Origin: an uncultured Erysipelotrichaceae bacterium
GTDB lineage: Bacteria > Bacillota_I > Bacilli_A > RFN20 > CAG-826
Assembly (NCBI GenBank): GCA_902799855.1
Contig: CADCCA010000022.1
Span: 1-14,788 of the forward strand
Direction of reading: 5' to 3'
DNA length: 14,788 nt
Both the position numbers and the translations under genes were made by a program. The stretch's first letter is position 1, and the number at the start of each line of letters is the position of its first letter. Positions 1-5,066 of this stretch are shown piece by piece. The notes below the pieces were generated by a model. The model ran no database searches. It was given only the letters and a program-made list of their open reading frames with translations, and was not told the origin of the DNA.

Positions 1-27
1 ATCCGTTCGATTCCTCCCATCCCCTTT

Positions 28-95
28 AAAATGTATCAATGTTGTAGTGCAACCCCTTTCAAAAAGGACTAAATGTATCAATATTGTTGTACTAA
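28..95 (+). repeat. Imperfect direct repeat at the left edge
   Basis: The block AAATGTATCAAT occurs at 28-40 and again at 71-82. In both copies it is followed by a similar TTGTAGTGCAA / TTGTTGTACTAA stretch, so about 24 bases are repeated 43 bases apart. Each copy contains an ATG. The first opens a 13-codon frame (31-72, starting MYQCC) whose TAA directly abuts the second ATG (73, starting MYQYCC). The copies lie upstream of a terminator. They could be the tail of a gene or leader lying mostly outside the window, a small tandem duplication, or operator copies. Function is unknown. Confidence 0.4.
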
Positions 96-108
96 CACAT
101 TAGAAAAT

Positions 109-140
109 AACAGGATCGATACGATGGTCCTGTTTTTTTA
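109..140 (+). terminator. Rho-independent terminator of an upstream transcript
   Basis: A 7-bp stem AACAGGA (109-115) pairs with TCCTGTT (128-134). An inner TCG/CGA pairing lies in the loop, and the T run of the 3' arm continues to 139. It would end a transcript entering from the left. It also argues that the lipoprotein gene starts after it, at 187, and not at the in-frame ATG at 73. Confidence 0.7.
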
Positions 141-150
141 TAAGTACGAA

Positions 151-179
151 TTGCGCTTTATAACAAATATATTTAGAAT
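151..179 (+). promoter_or_regulatory. Promoter of the Big_2 lipoprotein gene, probably leaderless
   Basis: TTGCGC at 151-156 is followed after exactly 17 bases by TAGAAT at 174-179. The -10 hexamer ends 7 bases before the ATG at 187, so transcription should begin at or next to the start codon. No Shine-Dalgarno is present, which fits a leaderless mRNA. The -35 match is modest. Confidence 0.55.
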
Positions 180-186
180 ATTAACC

Positions 187-1584
187 ATGAAAAAGAAAGT
201 AGTTGTTTTAAGCCTATTGATGTCACTTTTTCTCATAGGTTGTTCCACTGGTAACTCAAGTAAAAGTGGTGATTCAAGTAATGAGAACACATCTTTTTCT
301 AGTGAAGAACAATCTAGTAGCAATTCAAGCAAACAATCATCAACGGTTTCTTCCTCTATGTCTTCAAGTTCGTTATTTTCAGCATCTAGTTCTTCAGTAG
401 AAGCTTCTTCTAGTGCATTCGCTAGTTCTATAACTTATGTTGTGGTTACCTCTGTTAGTTTGAATAAGTCTTCTTTAGAAATGTTTGAGGATGATTCATC
501 TTTCTCTTTAGTGGCCACAGTCTTACCTAGTAACGCTAGTAATAAGGAAGTCACTTGGTCAAGCAGTAATACTTCTGTTGCCACTGTTTATAACGGTAGT
601 GTGACCCCAGTAGGAGTGGGAAACGTAACGATCACAGCCTCAACTGTTGATGGTGACAAAACAGCGACTTGCAGTGTTGTAGTTAAAGAACATCAGACTA
701 TCCCTAATTATGTTATCCATGGTTTATTCTATGGAGAAACTGAGTGGACTGATAAACAAATGGTCCTCAATCCATATTCAACTACCGAATATATGATTCA
801 AGGTGTCTCGCTTCACGCTAACGATATCTTTAAGATTCATATGTATGGAGATAAATGGTATGGATATTCTAGCGTTAAGTCATCTACTCCATCAGGTTTA
901 GTGACTGCTGCTCCAAGCGATGACAATATCAAAGTTTTAACAACTGGTGTTTACGATATTTACTCCGATTATAACGAGTCTGATGGTGGACATATTTACC
1001 TTGCTAGAGTTGATGGTCCAACAGGAAATATCAGTGTAACCGGTATTTCATTAAGCCATTCAGGTAAGTATTTATTAACAAGAAACGAATTTGTTATTAC
1101 TCCAACCGTCTATCCTAATAACGCGACCAATAAAGAAGTGGTATGGACTTCAAGCGATACGAGTATCGCTACAGTGACCTCCGCTGGAAGAGTTATCGCC
1201 AGTGTTAATAGTAAAGTTGGTAGTACAACTATCACCGCTAAAACAGTGGATGGTAATTTCACTGCAACATGTCTTGTTTATGTCAGTGCGTCGCAATATC
1301 CAGATTATTGCCTAACTGGTGTACTTGGTGGTAAAAGGGTTGTTGGTTGGAATACTAAATATGCTGGATTACCATTAGGTAGTGGCAAATATCTCATCCC
1401 AGATGTTGATTTATTAGCAGGGGATGAAATCTCAATCTTCACCAATTCTGGCGCGACACTAAAGAATAAAACTAATCAGACTTATACAAAATTAGTGGAT
1501 AAGAATATGTCTGTTAATGTCTATCTCGATATTAACGAAGCGAATTATAACTACCTAAGTTTTGTCAGTAAAACCACTCGCTAA
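187..1584 (+). CDS. Surface lipoprotein with two Big_2 domains and two putative carbohydrate-binding modules
   Basis: This is a 465-residue secreted lipoprotein. The N-terminus is a Lys-rich signal peptide ending in a lipobox (FLIGC, lipidated Cys19), followed by a Ser-rich linker at about 20-82. Residues 84-168 and 281-368 are Big_2-like bacterial Ig domains, each with the pattern 'V-TGxSL/SVSL ... P-NA-NKEV-W-SS-TS-ATV ... TITA-TVDG--TATC'. Each is followed by a related module (about 172-276 and 370-460) opening with a PxY-x-I/L-x-G strand. In the first, aromatic residues and an 'ANDIFKIHMYGDKW' strand resemble starch-binding-like folds. The protein therefore reads as a duplicated Ig-plus-module unit. 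A role in binding glycans or other ligands at the cell surface is inference; no catalytic motif is seen. The ATG at 187 is chosen over an in-frame ATG at 73 because the signal peptide begins here, a terminator lies between, and the -10 box sits just upstream. A strong terminator follows, so it is monocistronic. Confidence 0.85.
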   Translation: MKKKVVVLSLLMSLFLIGCSTGNSSKSGDSSNENTSFSSEEQSSSNSSKQSSTVSSSMSSSSLFSASSSSVEASSSAFASSITYVVVTSVSLNKSSLEMFEDDSSFSLVATVLPSNASNKEVTWSSSNTSVATVYNGSVTPVGVGNVTITASTVDGDKTATCSVVVKEHQTIPNYVIHGLFYGETEWTDKQMVLNPYSTTEYMIQGVSLHANDIFKIHMYGDKWYGYSSVKSSTPSGLVTAAPSDDNIKVLTTGVYDIYSDYNESDGGHIYLARVDGPTGNISVTGISLSHSGKYLLTRNEFVITPTVYPNNATNKEVVWTSSDTSIATVTSAGRVIASVNSKVGSTTITAKTVDGNFTATCLVYVSASQYPDYCLTGVLGGKRVVGWNTKYAGLPLGSGKYLIPDVDLLAGDEISIFTNSGATLKNKTNQTYTKLVDKNMSVNVYLDINEANYNYLSFVSKTTR

Positions 1585-1597
1585 ATAAAGGAACATT

Positions 1598-1629
1598 GGC
1601 TCGAAATATCGGGCCTTTTCTTTATTTTT
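1598..1629 (+). terminator. Rho-independent terminator after the Big_2 lipoprotein
   Basis: GGCTCGA (1598-1604) pairs with TCGGGCC (1609-1615) across an AATA loop, with one G-T wobble. A T-rich tract follows at 1616-1629. It lies 14 bases after the TAA. Confidence 0.85.
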
Positions 1630-1701
1630 ATCATTATTAAAATATTTAGACCACATCAAAAGAAGATATGGTTTTAAACGTTTATCACTAGATAGGCGAG
1701 G

Positions 1702-1730
1702 TTGCTTTAAATACAATAAAACATTATGAT
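1702..1730 (+). promoter_or_regulatory. Promoter of the orphan membrane protein gene, probably leaderless
   Basis: TTGCTT at 1702-1707 and TATGAT at 1725-1730 are separated by 17 bases. The -10 hexamer ends 6 bases before the ATG at 1737, so +1 would be the start codon itself. No Shine-Dalgarno is present. Confidence 0.6.
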
Positions 1731-1736
1731 TTACCT

Positions 1737-2927
1737 ATGAACGAAAACGAAGAAAAGAAGAAGCAGAACGTATTAACGATTACTTCTGCGACATTAACTG
1801 TCATTAACTTTTTATCTTTTATTGCCTCCATTTATTTCTTTTCAATTGGCGCTTTTACACACATTGTTTTATTAGTGTTCTGTTGCATTTTGGTCGTTAG
1901 TTTTGTGATGGCGATTGTCGCTAATAGAGTTGAACACGTTAGAGTGGCTGGCCGAACTTTAATCACAGTTAACTCAATTATCTTAGGTATTGGGGTGTGG
2001 ATCGCTTTGCTCGGTTCTATAAAAATCGGTTTTGGTAACCAAAGGGAAGAACAAGATCAACGAACGCTACAAGAAGCATCACGTAACGCTACGATTGAAC
2101 ACGTTAAAGGTGTGTTACCAGATAAGAATCTTTACCTTGGTTACTATACAAAGAACGATGCTGGTGAAGCATATTATTACTATGATGACGATGGTGAAAT
2201 TGTTAATAAGTTCCGTCAAATAGAATTTACTCTTACAACTTTTGATGTGTCTCCTGAACTGAGAGAATACCATAGTCTTGATGGTGGTAGTGAAATAGCG
2301 TTTTTCCTAGATTATAGCGGCGTTAGTGTTCATGGTTCTGCCTATCGCAATTCTTTGATTAACGGGTATTCTCATCATGATGTATATAATTATTACTCTT
2401 GCGACAAAGAAGATATCGAAGAACTAATTGCAATGGTGGATGCTAAAAAGGTATCTCAACAAACCTATTATTATACTACTGAAGCTGAAATTAGAAATAA
2501 TACAACTTTAGAATCCGTCATTGATGCATTAAACGAAGAAGGCAATCTCTCACAGTTTTCTTTGTTTAAAGAAGAGCAAGTCAGTCCATATAAATACTCT
2601 TTGTATAATTTTATTGATATCGATAAAGAAATGTATGGTGCTTTGAAAAGCATCGACTTTGCTAGTGTTCAGGTAGTGGATAATTTTTACCATTATCGCG
2701 AGTATGGTTTTGCTAATGAACCCGTTAAGGGATCTAGATACTCATTATTGTTTGATTATTATCATCAAGCCTTTATTGTCAATATCAAATATCCTGATGT
2801 AATCGGCATTAATAGATATATCGAAATATCATATAAGCTCAAGCAAGAAGACGTCGATAATCTCATAAATAAAGCCATTGAAATCGCAAAAAAATATAAC
2901 AATAAAGAGACGCTTTTCGATTATTAA
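1737..2927 (+). CDS. Unknown membrane protein with a large presumed extracytoplasmic domain
   Basis: I do not recognise this 396-residue protein. It starts with a short charged cytoplasmic segment (residues 1-11). Hydrophobic helices follow at about 13-37 and 40-60, and a third at about 72-97 after a basic loop. The remaining 300 residues or so are soluble and rich in Tyr, Asp and Glu, with 'YYYYDDDG' near 141-148. Three membrane passes would put this domain outside the cell if the N-terminus is inside. The domain may contain two halves with similar 'SxIxFxxxxV' segments, but I cannot confirm a duplication by eye. The gene has its own promoter and a strong terminator, so it is probably a single-gene transcript, and its neighbours give no functional clue. 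The start is fixed by the -10 box six bases upstream. The coding call is firm; function is unknown. Confidence 0.8.
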   Translation: MNENEEKKKQNVLTITSATLTVINFLSFIASIYFFSIGAFTHIVLLVFCCILVVSFVMAIVANRVEHVRVAGRTLITVNSIILGIGVWIALLGSIKIGFGNQREEQDQRTLQEASRNATIEHVKGVLPDKNLYLGYYTKNDAGEAYYYYDDDGEIVNKFRQIEFTLTTFDVSPELREYHSLDGGSEIAFFLDYSGVSVHGSAYRNSLINGYSHHDVYNYYSCDKEDIEELIAMVDAKKVSQQTYYYTTEAEIRNNTTLESVIDALNEEGNLSQFSLFKEEQVSPYKYSLYNFIDIDKEMYGALKSIDFASVQVVDNFYHYREYGFANEPVKGSRYSLLFDYYHQAFIVNIKYPDVIGINRYIEISYKLKQEDVDNLINKAIEIAKKYNNKETLFDY

Positions 2928-2945
2928 TGCTAAATAAATATAATT

Positions 2946-2972
2946 TATTCTCCTTTGGAGAATATTTTTTTG
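2946..2972 (+). terminator. Rho-independent terminator after the orphan membrane protein
   Basis: An 8-bp perfect stem TATTCTCC (2946-2953) pairs with GGAGAATA (2957-2964) across a TTT loop. Seven T residues follow. It insulates the downstream RNA block from the upstream gene. Confidence 0.85.
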
Positions 2973-2993
2973 TCTAATAAAAATAAAACCAGT

Positions 2994-3026
2994 GTGGCAC
3001 TTTTGTGACAACCAATATTGTAATAT
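2994..3026 (+). promoter_or_regulatory. Promoter of structured RNA 1 with a GTGRCA-N5-GTGACA direct repeat
   Basis: GTGGCA (2994-2999) and GTGACA (3005-3010) form a direct repeat with an 11-base period. Ten bases separate it from a -10-like TAATAT at 3021-3026. CACTTT at 2998-3003 lies 17 bases from that -10. The same 18-base element, with 17 of 18 positions identical, recurs at 3301-3318 with the same distance to a -10. On the reverse strand it reads TTGTCACAAAAGTGCCAC, resembling direct-repeat boxes bound by OmpR/PhoB-family response regulators. That family link is inference. Confidence 0.55.
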
Positions 3027-3032
3027 TTCGCC

Positions 3033-3283
3033 GTAAGCATTTTACGCTACTTTTAATCGGAATTAGCTAGAGAAGGAAATGCTGAAAGTATCCGCACCAT
3101 AATGAAGCGGAGCAGTGCTAGATTCTTAATGTTTCATGTTTAGTGAGTCAACATTCGCTAGGACAAGTGGTGGATAACCGGAAGCCGTCGTAATTAAACG
3201 ACACCCAACAAGCTCAGGTTATCAATGCACTAAGCGAAAAAGACCGCAAGCAATTAGGAATCAGCACTTCTTTTTTATTTTTT
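3033..3283 (+). ncRNA. Candidate structured non-coding RNA 1, family not recognised
   Basis: No credible reading frame crosses this stretch, but many complementary segments do. At the 5' end CGTAA/TTACG (3032-3036/3042-3046) competes with AGCATTT/AAATGCT (3036-3042/3077-3083). TCCGC/GCGGA pairs at 3091-3095/3107-3111. A 16-bp stem with one bulged A, AGTGCT-GATTCTTAAT (3114-3130) with ATTAGGAATC-AGCACT (3253-3268), closes a multi-branched domain. Inside it are TAGTGA/TCGCTA (3141-3146/3155-3160), GATAACC/GGTTATC (3173-3179/3217-3223) and GTCGT/ACGAC (3187-3191/3198-3202). Extra complementarities, TTAGTG (3140) with CACTAA (3228) and TTCGCT (3154) with AGCGAA (3233), could form pseudoknots or alternative folds. 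A T-rich tract at 3269-3283 after the closing stem fits termination. I looked for signatures of RNase P, tmRNA, SRP RNA, 6S RNA, T-box and common riboswitches and saw none. A class such as raiA RNA remains possible. Confidence 0.6.
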
Positions 3284-3300
3284 AAAAATTATTCTTTTAT

Positions 3301-3333
3301 GTGACACTTTTGTGACAAATTGCGTTTTATAAT
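3301..3333 (+). promoter_or_regulatory. Second copy of the GTGACA-N5-GTGACA promoter, driving structured RNA 2
   Basis: GTGACA at 3301-3306 and 3312-3317 repeats with an 11-base period. TATAAT follows at 3328-3333, ten bases after the second repeat. CACTTT at 3305-3310 lies 17 bases from the -10. The layout matches the copy at 2994-3026 base for base in spacing. The downstream 70 bases differ, so selection on the promoter element is more likely than a recent long duplication. Confidence 0.6.
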
Positions 3334-3339
3334 CAACGT

Positions 3340-3446
3340 GTTTTATCAAGATTATCAGTTATTTTGATAAACGTTTCTCCTAATTGGTCCTGATAATGAC
3401 CTAAAACCTATTAATGGTGGTGACGCACCTAAAAACGTCTTTTTTT
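3340..3446 (+). ncRNA. Candidate short structured RNA 2 or leader, ending in a T run
   Basis: After the TATAAT at 3328 comes about 105 bases without a credible gene. TTTATCA (3342-3348) can pair with TGATAAA (3365-3371), while ATTATCAG (3351-3358) can instead pair with CTGATAAT (3390-3397). The two pairings interlock, so they would be alternative folds or a pseudoknot. GGTC/GACC (3386-3389/3398-3401) forms a small hairpin. GGTG/CACC (3416-3419/3426-3429) competes with GACG/CGTC (3422-3425/3436-3439), which directly precedes a T run at 3440-3446. This could be a short independent RNA or a conditional leader for the operon beginning at 3560. That operon also has its own promoter. Confidence 0.45.
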
Positions 3447-3487
3447 ACATGTTTTCAAAAACACCTCAAACTTTGTTTGTCGTTGAT

Positions 3488-3544
3488 AAAAGTGTAAAAA
3501 AGTGTAAAATAATATTGACTAATAAATGTAAAAAGCACTATATT
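3488..3544 (+). promoter_or_regulatory. Promoter with tandem AAAGTGTAAA repeats upstream of the HTH operon
   Basis: AAAGTGTAAAA occurs at about 3489 and 3499 with a 10-base period, and a related AAATGTAAAA lies at 3524-3533. TTGACT (3515-3520) and TATATT (3539-3544) form a promoter with an 18-base spacer. The first repeats lie just upstream of the -35 and the third inside the spacer. That suits an operator, possibly for the HTH protein encoded immediately downstream (autoregulation is inference). Confidence 0.55.
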
Positions 3545-3559
3545 GTTAGCGAGGAAAAA

Positions 3560-3874
3560 ATGATGGAATTAACTTTCTCAATTACTGAATTATCCAATCT
3601 CACTGGTAAGACTAGACCAACCATCTATAAATACTTAAAAGCGTATCAAGATTGTAAGTATGATGATCTTCCATATAGCTTTATTCAACTTTTCTCGTTG
3701 ATGGAAAAAAGCGGTGTTAGTCGTAAAGAAATAATTGAATATTGCTTAAAGAATTTCAAATCAGTGGATGAAGATATCAAAGTAAATGAAATTGTTAATC
3801 TCATTAAAGAAAACAAAAACAAAATCGATTTAGATAACTTAAAAAGAATGCTTGAGGAGGAAATCAATAAATGA
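3560..3874 (+). CDS. Small helix-turn-helix DNA-binding protein, MerR-like
   Basis: The product is 104 residues. Residues 5-27 (FSITELSNLTGKTRPTIYKYL) form a helix-turn-helix of the kind seen in MerR/AlpA-like regulators. A second predicted helical region follows (about 38-66), then a Lys/Glu-rich amphipathic tail (67-104) that may be a coiled coil for dimerisation. No Cys pair for metal sensing is visible and the effector domain of full MerR proteins is absent. The start at 3560 (or the adjacent ATG at 3563) is preferred over an in-frame ATG at 3449: it has GAGG at 3551-3554, a promoter just upstream and the first plausible structured sequence. The TGA stop overlaps the next gene's ATG (ATGA), so the two are translationally coupled. 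Repeats in its own promoter suggest autoregulation. Confidence 0.75.
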   Translation: MMELTFSITELSNLTGKTRPTIYKYLKAYQDCKYDDLPYSFIQLFSLMEKSGVSRKEIIEYCLKNFKSVDEDIKVNEIVNLIKENKNKIDLDNLKRMLEEEINK

Positions 3875-4758
3875 ATGAAGTAATGATTAATTATAACGAA
3901 AAAGATTTATTAGTCTTCTTTCAACAAGTTAGATTAAAGAAAGCTAAAGAACTAGCCGATCAAAATGTTAAAACTGCTTATAAAAATAAGGAAGGCTCTT
4001 CTTTTCAAGAAAAACTCTCGAATTTCTCACGTTTTTTACAAAGAAATATCAAAAGTAGTGATGCCATCAAAAACCACTCTAATGGGGCATTAGACAAGTT
4101 TAACGCTAATCATGATAAAGTCATGAGCAAAGAAGAAGCCGTTGACTTAATTAAACGCTCTTTTGAAAACGATAACTACGGTTTAGCGAAATTATTATTC
4201 GCAGCCTCTGTTATCTTAGATAACGAATATAAATATGAATATTTAGAAGAAGGATTATCTGAAGCATCAAAGATTCTCTATGATAACGAAGATACATTAT
4301 TAGATATCAAAAGAGATTTAGAAGAAAACTTCCGTTCCATCTCTTTAACTTCATTAACTAATTTTGAAAAAGGCGCTTTAATCGGTGCAGCGGGTATCGC
4401 TATCATCTTAGGCCCATTATTCGCTATCGCGGGAGCAACAGTGGGTGTGATCGCTGCTCATAGTCTTCTTTCAAAGAATAATGAAAGATTTAAAGAAGAA
4501 TTCAAGAATGCTTCTAGCCAAGATAACGCTTTCTACCTCGCTATTGAACTCACCTATATCCAAAGGATAAAGAACTCTCTTAAAGAGGATGAATTCAAAG
4601 AAGAACTCGATTCCATCTTAAAACACTTAGAAGAAGTCAAAGGTGATTTAGATTACTTCTTGTTCGTTGAAAAAGCTAACACTAAAGAAAACAAAGAAAA
4701 AATGCAAGTCTTACACGCGTTTGATAAACGCTTAGTCAAAGTATTAGGCATTGATTAA
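3871..4758 (+). CDS. Unknown alpha-helical protein with a glycine-rich hydrophobic hairpin
   Basis: I do not recognise this 295-residue protein. Residues 1-165 are mostly charged and look alpha-helical. Residues 168-199 are a long Gly/Ala/Ile-rich hydrophobic stretch (GALIGAAGIAIILGP then FAIAGATVGVIAAHSLL), long enough for a tight transmembrane hairpin. Residues 200-295 are again charged and helical with heptad-like Leu/Glu/Lys patterns. No signal peptide is present, so both flanks are probably cytoplasmic. The pattern resembles membrane-inserting segments of pore-forming or membrane-associated stress proteins, but that is only an analogy. Translation starts from an ATGA overlap with the HTH gene, with GAGGAGG at 3854-3860. 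It is followed after 15 bases by a small membrane protein gene in the same operon. Confidence 0.75.
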   Translation: MNEVMINYNEKDLLVFFQQVRLKKAKELADQNVKTAYKNKEGSSFQEKLSNFSRFLQRNIKSSDAIKNHSNGALDKFNANHDKVMSKEEAVDLIKRSFENDNYGLAKLLFAASVILDNEYKYEYLEEGLSEASKILYDNEDTLLDIKRDLEENFRSISLTSLTNFEKGALIGAAGIAIILGPLFAIAGATVGVIAAHSLLSKNNERFKEEFKNASSQDNAFYLAIELTYIQRIKNSLKEDEFKEELDSILKHLEEVKGDLDYFLFVEKANTKENKEKMQVLHAFDKRLVKVLGID

Positions 4759-4773
4759 TAGGAGGAAATAACA

Positions 4774-5016
4774 ATGAATAACATCTGTGAAGCATATTGG
4801 AGAACAATTTTTCTCACCATCTTAAGATACTTTTCCATTCTCATGATTATGAGTGGTGGAGCATTCATCATTATCGGTCATCTCATTAGCCCATGGTTCT
4901 ATTTTGGTTTATTCTCTTGGCCGTTATTCATTATGCTTGGTTTCGTCAATCTCAAATACATTCATTTATTAGATAGACAAACTCGCGAAGATCTTAAAAA
5001 AAGCATGAATCACTAA
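4774..5016 (+). CDS. Small two-helix membrane protein
   Basis: The product has 80 residues. Hydrophobic helices lie at about 11-35 (TIFLTILRYFSILMIMSGGAF and onward) and 39-60 (SPWFYFGLFSWPLFIMLGFV). A charged C-terminal tail follows (DRQTREDLKK). AGGAGGAAA at 4760-4768 is a strong ribosome binding site at ideal distance. It is the last gene of the three-gene operon, with a terminator starting within four bases of its stop. I do not recognise a family. It could be a membrane partner of the preceding hydrophobic-hairpin protein (inference from position only). Confidence 0.75.
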   Translation: MNNICEAYWRTIFLTILRYFSILMIMSGGAFIIIGHLISPWFYFGLFSWPLFIMLGFVNLKYIHLLDRQTREDLKKSMNH

Positions 5017-5019
5017 GAA

Positions 5020-5051
5020 AAAACGACTCAAATCACTGAGTCGTTTTCTTT
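5020..5051. terminator. Bidirectional rho-independent terminator
   Basis: An 11-bp stem AAAACGACTCA (5020-5030) pairs with TGAGTCGTTTT (5037-5047) around AATCAC. T-rich sequence follows on the plus strand and the mirror A-run lies on the other side, so it can end both the HTH operon and the converging epimerase gene. Confidence 0.85.
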
Positions 5052-5066
5052 ATCCTTTTTTTAAAA

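Noticed and set aside
1..25. Possible 3' end of a tRNA, because GTTCGATTCCTCCC looks like a T-arm
   Set aside because: The five bases before the loop (ATCCG) do not pair with the five after it (CCTCC), so no T-stem forms. The acceptor partner would lie outside the window.
73..186. Upstream in-frame extension of the Big_2 lipoprotein gene
   Set aside because: It contains a terminator hairpin and a promoter, and it would bury the signal peptide and lipobox inside the protein. The start at 187 explains everything.
2829..3011. Minus-strand open frame over the end of the orphan membrane protein
   Set aside because: It crosses the terminator and promoter, has no family character and no ribosome binding site.
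3033..3283. Known RNA classes for structured RNA 1 (RNase P, tmRNA, SRP, 6S, T-box, cobalamin and c-di-GMP riboswitches)
   Set aside because: The signature sequences I know for these classes were not found by eye. A covariance search could overturn this.
3488..3533. Replication-type iterons
   Set aside because: Only two to three short copies, no replication initiator gene nearby, and their position on a promoter fits an operator better.
3449..3559. Upstream extension of the HTH gene
   Set aside because: The codons run through the promoter and repeat region and give low-complexity Lys/Cys sequence. The Shine-Dalgarno and the HTH fold begin at 3551-3560.
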